Assembly: GCF_034090345.1 (NCBI RefSeq)
Contig: NZ_JAXDSS010000046.1
Location: 31,717-95,716, forward strand
Reading direction: 5' to 3'
Source: Peptoniphilus sp034090345
Lineage (GTDB): Bacteria > Bacillota > Clostridia > Tissierellales > Peptoniphilaceae
Length of the DNA: 64,000 nt
Part shown: one piece after another, positions 52,958-62,400 of the stretch
Numbering within the stretch: the first letter of the stretch is position 1
Layout of the letters: every line of letters begins with the position of its first letter
The notes under the pieces: generated by a model
What the model saw: only the letters and a program-made list of their open reading frames with translations
Told to the model about the DNA's origin: nothing
Database searches by the model: none
Program-made: the position numbers and the translations under genes

Positions 52958-54547
52958 ATGGAAGATTTTAAAACATTACCTACCGTGGTCAGTACAAACC
53001 CAAATCAACATTTACAAATAATTCGTGCTGAGCTGACTAACGATTTAAGCATTGCATTTGATATACTTAATATAGGCGATTTTGTTGTTTCCGATATAAC
53101 TTTTTCAGTTAAATACAAAGATATAGACGGTAATTTTCTATTTAACTCAAGTGAATTTTTCTATACTTCAAAAGCACTTGAAATCTTTCCGGAAAAAATT
53201 TACTATATCGAACCCTTTAAAATAGACCCAAGATTTGCTGACGCTCGTGGTATAGAAGTTAGAATTAGAGAAGTTACTCACATCGGAGGCAAAAACCACA
53301 TCTACGATGCTTCTGAAGAAATTTCATACAGCTTAGCCGTTATCCCTCAAAACAAACAAATTAAAATAAATAACTTGCTTGGGAATGACATAATAGCCTA
53401 TGGCGAGAACTTAAGAGTTGCTTGGAAGTGCGTATGTGGTGCTGTAAACCCTTCAGACGTTCAAGAGTGTAGACACTGTCACAGAAATAAATATTTTGTA
53501 CTAAATAACTTAACCGAGTCACTGGTTAATATGAAAATACTAAATATGCTTTCTCAAACTATAAATTTTTCTGAAGCAGGGAAAAAAGCCTTAACTGAAA
53601 ATCTCACTAAGACACATCTTACAAAAATTGCCCCTTCTACAGATGTATTGGCAACTACTCGAATTAATGAAGATGAAGATAAGAGCAAAAGTAAAAATAA
53701 AGTTCTCACAAACACCCTTTTAGTTACTGTGCCATTAATTATATTTATATTAATTTCACATTTAGTAATGAATTTTAATCAGTCAAATAATTTTTATAAG
53801 GCAAAAGATTATATATCCCGAGGAAAATATCAAGAAGCCATTCAACTACTGGAGAAAATACAACCTTCAGATAAATTTGAAACTCAACCTTTAATAGAAA
53901 AAGCTGAAAAGCTCATGGAATCAGATAATCTATTTTCAAGAGCCAAGACATATCTTGATGAAAAAAACTATACTGCAGCCTTAATAAACTATAAAAAAGT
54001 ATTACCTGAGGACTTACACTATCAAGAAGCTCAAGATAAAATAAGTGAAATAGAAGAACTCGTTATAAATAGAGCAAAAAACCGTATAGAAAATGGAGAC
54101 CCTTACGAAGCCGTGAATATATTATTGTCCCTACAAGAAATACTGCCGGAATCCGCAGAAGCCGCTTCACTTCTAAGCTCTATAAAATCATCTTCGGATT
54201 ATGTAAATCAAAACCCTTACGGTATAGAAGAATCTCCCGAGTACAAAAAAAATCGTGCTGAAATGTCCAACATCGCAAATAACCTTTTGCACACTTACCA
54301 AAAAGTACAGACAGATAAAGCCAATTTACGTACATCTCCATCTATTGAATCTGAAATTGTAACTACGTTGCCAATTGATTCCGATCTATATGTAAAAAAT
54401 ACAAAAATTGAAGGGATAGAACGCATTTGGTGTGAAGTAGAGGCACTCGACTCTTCAACAGGAGAAAGATATCAAGGTTGGATATCCAATAAAGTTATGG
54501 ATAAAGATAACGCCGGTAAAAATACAGTTTCTGTTTCAAAATTCTAA
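52958..54547 (+). CDS. Zinc ribbon / single-TM / TPR-like / SH3 domain protein, unknown function
   Basis: Protein of 529 residues. The N-terminal 150 residues form a beta-rich domain. A zinc ribbon follows at about 155-175 (WKCVCGAVNPSDVQECRHCH). A basic linker and one membrane helix (about 248-270, NTLLVTVPLIIFILISHLVM) lead to an extracytoplasmic TPR-like helical region (275-420) and a C-terminal bacterial SH3 domain (450-515, KANLRTSPSIESEIVTTLP). The topology suggests cytosolic sensing joined to cell-wall binding (inference). AAAGGAGG precedes the ATG. A long terminator hairpin follows. Confidence 0.75.
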   Translation: MEDFKTLPTVVSTNPNQHLQIIRAELTNDLSIAFDILNIGDFVVSDITFSVKYKDIDGNFLFNSSEFFYTSKALEIFPEKIYYIEPFKIDPRFADARGIEVRIREVTHIGGKNHIYDASEEISYSLAVIPQNKQIKINNLLGNDIIAYGENLRVAWKCVCGAVNPSDVQECRHCHRNKYFVLNNLTESLVNMKILNMLSQTINFSEAGKKALTENLTKTHLTKIAPSTDVLATTRINEDEDKSKSKNKVLTNTLLVTVPLIIFILISHLVMNFNQSNNFYKAKDYISRGKYQEAIQLLEKIQPSDKFETQPLIEKAEKLMESDNLFSRAKTYLDEKNYTAALINYKKVLPEDLHYQEAQDKISEIEELVINRAKNRIENGDPYEAVNILLSLQEILPESAEAASLLSSIKSSSDYVNQNPYGIEESPEYKKNRAEMSNIANNLLHTYQKVQTDKANLRTSPSIESEIVTTLPIDSDLYVKNTKIEGIERIWCEVEALDSSTGERYQGWISNKVMDKDNAGKNTVSVSKF

Positions 54548-54554
54548 CAAAAAA

Positions 54555-54610
54555 ACTGTATCAAAAAGACTTCAAAAGCAACAAAGCTTTTGGAGTTTTT
54601 TTGATACAGT
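54555..54610. terminator. Long intrinsic terminator hairpin
   Basis: ACTGTATCAAAAAGACTTC plus AAAAGC pairs with GCTTTTGGAGTTTTTTTGAT plus ACAGT over about 25 bp with G-U pairs and a 6-nt loop. It stands between convergent genes and carries T-runs within the 3' arm. Confidence 0.75.
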
Positions 54611-54624
54611 AAAATTTACATCTC

Positions 54625-54939
54625 TTATAATAGTTCTAAATAATTTACAACCGGTTCTTCATAAGGATGACACTCTTTAATTACATCTTTTACAAAATCC
54701 AATTCCGCAGACCTTATTCTAAACTCTAATCTTACTTCCCTTATTTCGCTTACTACACCAATTTCCCCGGTGTATGGATTTGCCCCTTCAATAGGTCTAA
54801 AGTGACCAGTGACATTTGAAGTTGCAAATACATAGTCATAATTTCCGTCTCTAAGGATTCCTTCCTCATTAAGAGCATTGACTAACTTTATGACATTCTC
54901 TTCAGGTATATAAACTTCTACTTTTATATATTCTCTCAC
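54625..54939 (-). CDS. NIF3/CutA-like small protein (YqfO C-terminal domain family)
   Basis: Protein of 104 residues. It matches the stand-alone version of the domain inserted in NIF3/YqfO proteins: EYIKVEVYIPEENVIKLVNA, GNYDYVFATSNVTGHFRPIE, GANPYTGEIG and the C-terminal HPYEEPVVNYLELL. Its role is unknown; the fold resembles CutA. I chose a GTG start at 54939 because AAGGGGTGAT lies 3 nt upstream; the ATG 9 codons earlier has no ribosome binding site. Confidence 0.82.
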   Translation of the reverse strand: MREYIKVEVYIPEENVIKLVNALNEEGILRDGNYDYVFATSNVTGHFRPIEGANPYTGEIGVVSEIREVRLEFRIRSAELDFVKDVIKECHPYEEPVVNYLELL

Positions 54940-55030
54940 ATAATCACCCCTTAATAAATATGCCATTATTATATATTAGCCTATAATATCACTTCAACTA
55001 AGAAGAAAATAAGAAAGTTTTAAAATTTTA

Positions 55031-55153
55031 TTAACTTTTAAACTTTCTCATTCTTACCATGCTATTTAATGTCGATATCCCAAGTATTATACACAGCAAT
55101 ATTTCAGCCCTTTTTACATTATCATGCTCTTTAAGATAATCAATATGCTTGCG
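55031..55153 (-). pseudogene. Possible remnant of a small membrane protein gene
   Basis: A 40-codon minus-strand stretch without a start codon reads IDYLKEHDNVKRAEILLCII, then LGISTLNSMVRMRKFKS and a stop. It has the charged-then-hydrophobic pattern of the C-terminus of a small membrane protein and faintly resembles the 54-residue gene at 58763. Upstream is an in-frame stop and no good initiation signal. The rest of 54967-55220 holds nothing I recognise. Confidence 0.3.
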
Positions 55154-55220
55154 TTAATATTTTTAGTTAAATATTTTATTTCCCATATGTAAAAATTAAG
55201 TTTTGATTGATTTTAATAAT

Positions 55221-56030
55221 TTATAGATTCTCTTGATTATTTGCTTTTTCTAAAATCGGCTGAAATAGTTCTTCCTCAGCTTTCTTTCTAGCTCTGATAG
55301 CATCTTCTTTTTTCTTAAATGTTCCAAGTGTATATCTCTTTCTTCTTAATGTAATATAAGAAATCCACTTTCCATTTTTAGTTTGACTGACACCTCTTAC
55401 TCCACTGGTATTATTTGATGGAATCTTTCCCGTTAGTAAGTATGGTAAAGCTCCGTCTACATAGTTATATTTGCGTTCATTACTAAGATGCCCACAACTA
55501 AGTGTATGTCCGCTGATTAGGTTGGATCTGGATACATAAGTATACTTACCGCAAGAACATAGACAAAGGTACTTTTCTCTATTTTTATCAAATGAGATAA
55601 TTGTGAGCTCTCCAAATTTTTGCCCTAATAAGTCTTCATATTTATGATTCCCGCAGTCTTTGACATATCCTCTGTCCAATTGCTTTTTAGTGGCTTCAAT
55701 GTATTTTCCGCATTTAAGACACCTACATTTCCAAACTATTAAACCATCTTCACGTTTTTCAGTTTTCTCTTCAACTATAAGGTCGTGATATATTTTCCCT
55801 ACTATGTTTTTATAACTATTGGCAATCTCCGCTCCTCTACATCCACAGCTCACTGTCCTCCCTGAAACAAGATTACTATAATATACATCAATAGTGTTTC
55901 CGCAATCACAAATACATTTACATTTTTTGTACTTGCCTTTTTTATAAACAGATATCACTTTTAGTTTCCCAAACCTTTTCCCTATTAGTTCGTCGTTTTT
56001 ATCTATTTCTTTTAAATCCTTTGATACCAT
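55221..56030 (-). CDS. AP2-domain protein with three zinc-ribbon-like repeats, mobile-element type
   Basis: Protein of 269 residues. Three repeats of an FG-x-L-x-VI ... C-x-C-G-x ... NL-x-SG-x-T-x-SCGC module lie at about 15-65, 75-130 and 133-182; the middle one has lost part of the pattern. A C-terminal AP2-like DNA-binding domain (about 207-254) has NTSGVRGVSQTKNGKW and LGTFKKKEDAIRARKKAEEE. Such proteins are common in phages and conjugative elements, often with homing HNH nucleases, but no HNH motif is present here. It is next to a serine recombinase, which suggests a small integrated element. Confidence 0.75.
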   Translation of the reverse strand: MVSKDLKEIDKNDELIGKRFGKLKVISVYKKGKYKKCKCICDCGNTIDVYYSNLVSGRTVSCGCRGAEIANSYKNIVGKIYHDLIVEEKTEKREDGLIVWKCRCLKCGKYIEATKKQLDRGYVKDCGNHKYEDLLGQKFGELTIISFDKNREKYLCLCSCGKYTYVSRSNLISGHTLSCGHLSNERKYNYVDGALPYLLTGKIPSNNTSGVRGVSQTKNGKWISYITLRRKRYTLGTFKKKEDAIRARKKAEEELFQPILEKANNQENL

Positions 56031-56528
56031 ATATACAAAAATCTTCTTTTTTCAAAAAACCTCTCTTAAATTTTATTTCTTCAATAATCAATTAAGAAAA
56101 ATTCAGCTATTTTTCAATTTCTTTGCATAATATATTTATTACCTTGACTCATACAAGCCAATAATAATAGATTCTAATTCTATACAAGTAACTATTATTG
56201 AACAATTTAACTCCTATTCTTTTAATTAATTCAACTTCTATTAGCAGTCTTTGATAAATTTAAAAATTACAAATAGCAACTCATAAAATATAATTTTGTC
56301 TTTCATGCTCTATATAAATCAATTCCTATTCCCAATCTCTATCATTTCTCCTTTTCTTGCACTAATGTAAACAAATCTTAGGGTTAAAATGACAATAATA
56401 GCAGAGTTTTTATTACACAATATGCTATACTTAATCTATCCGCATAAATTATTAAACTAAGCCATTTAAACACATTGTAATCTCGAGTATAATTAAAAGT
56501 AGAGTTGTAAAGTAAAGCCTACTATTTT
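56031..56528. other. Gene-free AT-rich spacer between the AP2 and recombinase genes
   Basis: About 500 bases without an ORF of support on either strand. No clear terminator, tRNA or direct-repeat attachment site is visible by eye. Confidence 0.55.
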
Positions 56529-57137
56529 TTACACTTCTCTCAAATAGTATCCCTTTTCTTTCACCCAATTAGCAAAAGTAGTATGACTCACTCCCAAAAC
56601 TTTAGCTCCTTTTCTAAAACTTATTTCATTTCTACTCCATTTTTCTGCTAAATTATAGAACTCTTTCGGTATTTCCTTTTTAACTCTGCCAAATTTAACC
56701 CCCCTTTTCTTAGCTTCTCTTATGCCTTCCATTTGCCTTTGATGGATATTTTCTCTTTCTATTTGTGCCACATAAGATAATATTTGAAGAACTATATCAG
56801 CTATAAATTTCCCTGTTAAATCATTGACTTTAGCTCTTGTGTCAAGAAGCGGAAAATCCAAGACAATAATATCTGCATTTTTTTCCTTGGTAATTTTATT
56901 CCATTCTTTTATAATTTCATCATAGTTTCTTCCCAATCTGTCTATCGACTTTATATAGAGTTCATCCCCCTCCTTTATTCTTCTTATAAGTCTTTTATAT
57001 TTTTTCCTATTAAAATCTTTCCCACTTGCTTTATCAATGTATATTTTATTTATTTCAATTCCCTCTTCTAGAATAGCTGATATTTGCCTATCTACATTTT
57101 GTTCTTTGGTCGATACTCTTACGTAGCCATATTTCAC
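56529..57137 (-). CDS. Serine recombinase (resolvase/invertase family)
   Basis: Protein of 202 residues. The N-terminal catalytic domain starts YGYVRVSTKEQNVDRQ with the nucleophilic serine in VRVST and has YIKSIDRLGRNYDEI. The long helix contains QIERENIHQRQMEGI, and the C-terminal helix-turn-helix reads FRKGAKVLGVSHTTFANWV. This is the Tn3-resolvase/Hin architecture; it catalyses site-specific inversion or resolution. I chose the GTG at 57137 with GGGAGGG 6 nt upstream over the ATG seven codons earlier. Its target site is not evident. Confidence 0.88.
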   Translation of the reverse strand: MKYGYVRVSTKEQNVDRQISAILEEGIEINKIYIDKASGKDFNRKKYKRLIRRIKEGDELYIKSIDRLGRNYDEIIKEWNKITKEKNADIIVLDFPLLDTRAKVNDLTGKFIADIVLQILSYVAQIERENIHQRQMEGIREAKKRGVKFGRVKKEIPKEFYNLAEKWSRNEISFRKGAKVLGVSHTTFANWVKEKGYYLREV

Positions 57138-57613
57138 CTTTTTCCCTCCCATTCCCATAGAAAAATATGTATTTACTTTTTCTGCAAATCAAATACCATA
57201 GCTTGATAAAATTTGCTATTAATTTAAATTTAAACCCTACTATTAATTTGATGTCTCTAAATTCTAGAACTATACATTAAACTATTCCATACACTATAAT
57301 ATATTTTCTTGTTATAAATTAAAATATTTATATACTTATTAAACTTAATGTTTTTATTGTCATCTTTAACATTGCTCTAAATTTTCACATAAGAAAAGGA
57401 CGATAATCACTCTATCATCCTTGACTTAACAGGTGGTAAAAATATAGAAACTAGTTTCAAATAAATTTTTACTGATCTAAACCCTTATACTTTTTTCGAA
57501 TGTATATAATTAAAATTTATCTTATTTCTAAAAAGTTTTTGCTATATAAAAAGTATCCTTACTTAAAATTGTATTCCCGACAATATCATTTATAATGTAT
57601 TTGAGGTGATTAA
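57138..57613. other. Gene-free AT-rich spacer
   Basis: About 475 bases. A weak imperfect hairpin (AAGGAcGATA / TATCaTCCTT) lies near 57396-57423. No inversion repeats or ORF are convincing. GAGGTGAT at the right end belongs to the aminotransferase. Confidence 0.5.
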
Positions 57614-58738
57614 ATGAAAATTCTTTGTGCCGGTCCAACTTCAATATCCCCTGAAGTTTTAAATGCACTTTCTAAATCAAAAACAAACCCCGACTTAGAC
57701 CCTGAGTATCAAGTTTTTCACAGAAGCGTTGAAAAAAAGATTTCAAAATTACTAAATACAGAAGCTACTTCTTTTTTCATGCTTGGCGAGGGAATTATGG
57801 GACTTGAAGCAGCCATAATTTCACTTGTAGAACCACAAGATAGAGTCTTAGTACTCTCAAACGGTTTCTTTGGTGCCGGATTTGCAGACTATGTAAAATT
57901 CGCTGGCGGAACACCTGTTGTTTTAGAGTTTGATTTTAGAAACGGGATTGACGTAAACAAACTGGATGAGTTTTTACAACAAGATTCAAATTTCAAGCTT
58001 GCAACTTTCGTACACTGCGAAACCCCTTCAGGACTTACCAATAATTTAAACGAAATAGTCAGCACACTTAAAAAATACAACCTACTTACCATAGCCGATT
58101 GCGTTTCTTCACTTGGTGGAGAAGCTATTGACTTTGATAAAAGCGGCTTAGACGTGTTGCTTGGAGGAAGCCAAAAATGTATTTCAGCGCCCGTTGGAAT
58201 AACCATAGTAACCATTTCAGATAGGGCGAAGAAAGCTATTGATGACAGAAAAACTCCCGTAAATTCATACTATATGAACTTTAAAAACTACTATGATTTT
58301 AAAGAAGCTCCCTTCTGTTACACCATGAATGAAAATTTAATTTATGCAATGGATATTGCACTCGAACAACTATTTAACAGAAATTCCATAGAACTTCACA
58401 AAACTTATGCCGATATAACTCGAGAAATAATTCAATCAGCAGGACTTGAACTCTACGCAAAAAATTGCCCTTCCAACACTGTAACAGCCGTGCTGATGCC
58501 AAATGAAATTGAAGCCGAATGCCTTCTTAAACTGATGCGCCAAAAAGATATTGCCATATCAAAAGGCCTTGGAAATATGAGCGAAAAACTTTTCAGAATT
58601 GGTCATATGGGCCAAAATATTTCAAAAGATAATTTTAAAGCTCTCTTTAAAGCTCTTGATGAATGTTTTAAAGAACTTGGAATTGAATTAAAAATATCTC
58701 TCTATGACTCTTTTTGTAAAAAAATAGGCGAAGTGTAA
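57614..58738 (+). CDS. Class V PLP aminotransferase (alanine-glyoxylate/serine-pyruvate type)
   Basis: Protein of 374 residues. It begins MKILCAGPTSISPEVL, the usual GPT/GPS opening of this family. It has VHCETPSGLTNNL, ADCVSSLGGEAIDF (PLP Asp) and the lysine in GGSQKCISAPVG. It probably interconverts serine or alanine with glyoxylate or pyruvate. It is monocistronic; its last bases contain a hairpin that works as terminator for the opposite strand. Confidence 0.9.
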   Translation: MKILCAGPTSISPEVLNALSKSKTNPDLDPEYQVFHRSVEKKISKLLNTEATSFFMLGEGIMGLEAAIISLVEPQDRVLVLSNGFFGAGFADYVKFAGGTPVVLEFDFRNGIDVNKLDEFLQQDSNFKLATFVHCETPSGLTNNLNEIVSTLKKYNLLTIADCVSSLGGEAIDFDKSGLDVLLGGSQKCISAPVGITIVTISDRAKKAIDDRKTPVNSYYMNFKNYYDFKEAPFCYTMNENLIYAMDIALEQLFNRNSIELHKTYADITREIIQSAGLELYAKNCPSNTVTAVLMPNEIEAECLLKLMRQKDIAISKGLGNMSEKLFRIGHMGQNISKDNFKALFKALDECFKELGIELKISLYDSFCKKIGEV

Positions 58739-58748
58739 TACCTTCGCC
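58727..58748 (-). terminator. Intrinsic terminator of the small membrane protein operon
   Basis: Stem GGCGAAG / CTTCGCC with an 8-nt loop. On the minus strand it is followed by TATTTTTTTAC; on the plus strand no T-run follows. It overlaps the 3' end of the convergent aminotransferase gene. Confidence 0.8.
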
Positions 58749-58762
58749 CAAATTAATCCTAT

Positions 58763-58927
58763 CTATTCCTTATTGCTTAACAATTTAAAAAAATAACTCA
58801 AAGATGCCACTATCATTATAGATAATAACAATCTAATCTTTAAATCACTTTCAGTTGCAATCATATTTGAAAAAATTGCAAATGCAATAAAATAATAAGC
58901 TCCCTTTAAAATTCTATTCTTTAACAT
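58763..58927 (-). CDS. 54-residue membrane protein, unknown function
   Basis: A 54-codon ORF beginning MLKNRILKGAYYFIAFAI, with two hydrophobic segments (about 10-23 and 31-51) and the end FKLLSNKE. Its ATG is one base after the stop of the holin-like gene (TAGAATG), which implies translational coupling. A strong minus-strand terminator lies 15 nt past its stop. This context supports a real, small gene. Confidence 0.6.
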   Translation of the reverse strand: MLKNRILKGAYYFIAFAIFSNMIATESDLKIRLLLSIMIVASLSYFFKLLSNKE

Positions 58928-58928
58928 T

Positions 58929-59255
58929 CTATTTAAATGTCTTTTCTCCCGGTATTATTGCACTTACAATGCCAAGAACTGCCGCTCCTATCAATGAACT
59001 TATAATTCCGGATGAAAATCCGCTTACCAATTTACCGGTAATATAAATTACAGCTGCTCCTACCAAAAATCCTGAGACACCTCTTCCAGCCGGAGACGTT
59101 CTTAAATTTGTGTAGTTACTTATTAGCCAATCCAAGCCACCCATTACAATTGCAGCCATTATCGCCGCTGAAAAATTTGAAACTCTCATAGGACTAAAAA
59201 ACGCTGCTATCGCTATTGCCAATGCACTTACAAGCACTTTTATAATTAATTTCAT
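58929..59255 (-). CDS. Small holin-like/phage_holin_4_2-type membrane protein
   Basis: Protein of 108 residues with four membrane helices. The pattern (LVSALAIAIAAFFSPMRVSN, an IVMGGLDWLI segment, then SPAGRGVSGFLVGAAVIYIT) resembles the chromosomal holin-superfamily IV-like proteins of Firmicutes, without proof of holin activity. GGAGG lies 6 nt before the ATG chosen. It heads a two-gene operon with a 54-residue membrane protein. Confidence 0.65.
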   Translation of the reverse strand: MKLIIKVLVSALAIAIAAFFSPMRVSNFSAAIMAAIVMGGLDWLISNYTNLRTSPAGRGVSGFLVGAAVIYITGKLVSGFSSGIISSLIGAAVLGIVSAIIPGEKTFK

Positions 59256-59452
59256 TTTCAACCTCCATATTTAAGTATTTTATACCACTTATAAGAAATT
59301 ATAAACACTAATGAAATTTTTTAAAACTAATGTTATATTTATAGCTTAATAAATATTTTTCTTTTAGTGCTTATATATATATATTATTTAGGGTATAACT
59401 TTAAACAAACATATATTTAATATTTCATTATTTATACTAAGGAGGATTTTAA

Positions 59453-62400
59453 ATGAAGAAATTACTATCGTTTTTATTGGCTCTTATATTGTTGAGCATA
59501 CCTTTAACTGAAACAATATTTGCCATTGATTACAATGCTCAAGAGCCTACCACATCAACAGCTTCAAGAGAAGCTAAAATAGATAAAAAATCTATTGCTT
59601 CGAATACAATTCAACCAAGAAGCATTATCCATCCCACAAAGCCATCTATAACATATAGATTTTATTCTGAAAATCAGGAATTAGAAAATGATATCCAAAT
59701 CCTAACTAATGAAGGTGGTATTCTATTTGAGCCTGAAATTCCGGAATTAGAAAATAAAAAATTTATAGGGTGGTTTATTGAAGAAAATGGAGTTCTTTCA
59801 GATAAAGAAATTAAATTTGTTGAAGGCGTAGCAGAAATCGAAGCTGATTCTACTCTCACTACTGACAAAGACATTAATGTCGTTGCTAAATTTGAAGACA
59901 ATTACCACATCTCTTTTATGCAACAAAAAAATAATCAATGGATTGTTGCACACAAAATATTTGGCAAACCAGGAGATGTAATAAGTACTAAAAACATACC
60001 TATAACATTAGAAAATAATCAAAGTGTTGAAGGATGGTATGACAACGCCGCATTAAGTGGTTCTCTTGTTGGAGATACTGTTACGTTAGAAAATAAGAAT
60101 CTTACACTTTACCCCAAAATAGTAGAAGGCCACTTCATCACTTATCACGTTGGTCAAGATAGTTTAAGTCATATAGAAACCCAATTTTATAAAGCAGCTG
60201 ATTCTACTATTGAACCAACTACTAAACCAACACGTATAGAATATACTTTTAAACATTGGTCTACAACTAAAGATGGAGAAGCTTTTACTTTTGGTAATAC
60301 ATTAGATAAAAACATAGACCTCTATGCAGTTTGGGAAGAATCAAATATTCCCTATACTGTATCTATTTGGACCCAATCTGTAGATGATGATAAAGATGCA
60401 AAAGACCCTTTAGATATTGAAGACCCCAATATATCTGATAAAATTAAAACCTACAATGTATCTCAAACGTTGACACGTAGTGTTTCTCGAGCAGATGTAG
60501 CTAACTACAAAAATTCACACCCTGAACTCAATGATTTAAATGAAGATGTAATTATAAATAATTATATAGCATCTATTATTATCAGTGAGTTAAAAACAAC
60601 AAATCAAATTCCTGAAGGTTTTCATTACGTAGATGAAGATATTGAAATCTTACCAAAATTCAACCAACCACGTAATGCTACAATCCTTCTTGATAGAAAT
60701 CTAATGACCATAAATCTAAAAGATTCTTCCGGTTCAATTACACAATCTTTTACCGGTCTTTATGGACAGACTTTGAGTAAATATGGTTATACTTGGCCTC
60801 AAGGAGACCAAAATAACTATAGAGAAGAATTCGGAGATAAAAGACGTGTTACACTACTAGATTCTTTCCGCTTCTCCGGACTAGCAGTCTCTCAAAATAA
60901 AAAACCTAATGATACACTTAATTTAATATTTTCTAAAGATGACAATCTTACTAAAAAAATAGTTCATTATAAAGAAGAATTGGATGGCAGTTATAAAGAA
61001 CATGCTATTATAAACACTCGCTCTGATGCCGGTTTTACAATAACTGATAAATATCCCGGTTTCTTAGCTGAGCAGTACAAAATAGATAGCAGTAATGACT
61101 GGAGAACTATCCCAAGAAATAACGGTAACATCGACTTGCAAGAACTATCCTATAACTCAAGCTTAGAGATCAGACACAAGAGACAAAACTTTAAAATTTC
61201 TTTTAATAACAATGGAATTCAAGAGAAAAGTATTTCTATTCCCTATGAAAAAAATATATCAGAATCTATAAATTCTGATTCTAATCTAAAGAGTTATATT
61301 GAAAAACCTACACAACCTAAAAATATTCCTGATAATTTTATTTTTAAAGGTTGGTTCTTAGACGAAACTGGAGTTGAAGATTTTAATTTTAATAAATCTA
61401 TGCCGAGAGTCGATTTAGTAGCATTTGGTTTATGGGTAGAGCCAACTCCTAAAGTCAGAATTTTTGAAAATAAACAATCCACAAATCCTATGCTTGAGCA
61501 TACTGTAACTTATAATAGTACACTTACTAATAACGAACTACCTACAGTTAAAAATAGTACTGGAGAAGTTATATATAGCGGTAGTGAAGATAAATCAATA
61601 ACTATTCCTAAAGGGTATACTTGGGTTAGCTGGTTAGTTAAGGAAAATGGAGTATATAGAAAATTTGCAAATGAACCTATAATTAAAAATACTGATCTTT
61701 ATCCTTACTACACAAATAACACCTCATTCACTGTGACTTATTATTCCGGCTTGGACGAAAATGGTCAACCTAACGGTCAACCTACCGGGAAAAACTTTAC
61801 AAGTGGAAAAACTTATGCTTACGGAACTACTCCTATTTTGTTAGACCACAAAGAAATTTCAAACCCTCACGGAAAATACTTTATAGGTTGGAAAAATATC
61901 GCTGACGGCAAATTGTATCATCCTGGAGACACTATAGAAATAACTGATAACATATCTCTCGTTGCTCAGTGGAGCGATAAAATCTCAAAGGTTAAAGTTG
62001 TATATCGTTCAGGTTTAAGTGGGGATTCTGAAGTTATTAAAGAAAAACTAGTTAACGAAAAGATTTACTTGGAAAAACCTATTTTCAAAAAAGATGGTCT
62101 TAAGTTTATAGGTTGGAAAAATTTAACTGATAACAAAATTTATGAACCTAACTCCATTCTACAAGTTAATAGAGTTGAAGAAAGTTCTCAAAATATACTT
62201 GTTGCCCAATGGGTAAAAGAATTAACTCTAACTAAAAAATGGGTTAACGGAGAAAGTAAAAGGCCTGAAAATATTACCTTAATTCTAAAAAGAGCTACTG
62301 ACAAAAATTCTAAATTTGAAGAATTTAATAGCGAAAATTTAAATTTAATTAAAGCTGATAATACCGAGGAGACTATCTATTTGACCAGTTCCAAAATTAG

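Noticed and set aside
55221..57613. A full prophage or conjugative element around the AP2 and recombinase genes
   Set aside because: No capsid, terminase, relaxase, replication or lysis genes are present; the holin-like gene at 58929 looks chromosomal and is beyond an intact aminotransferase.
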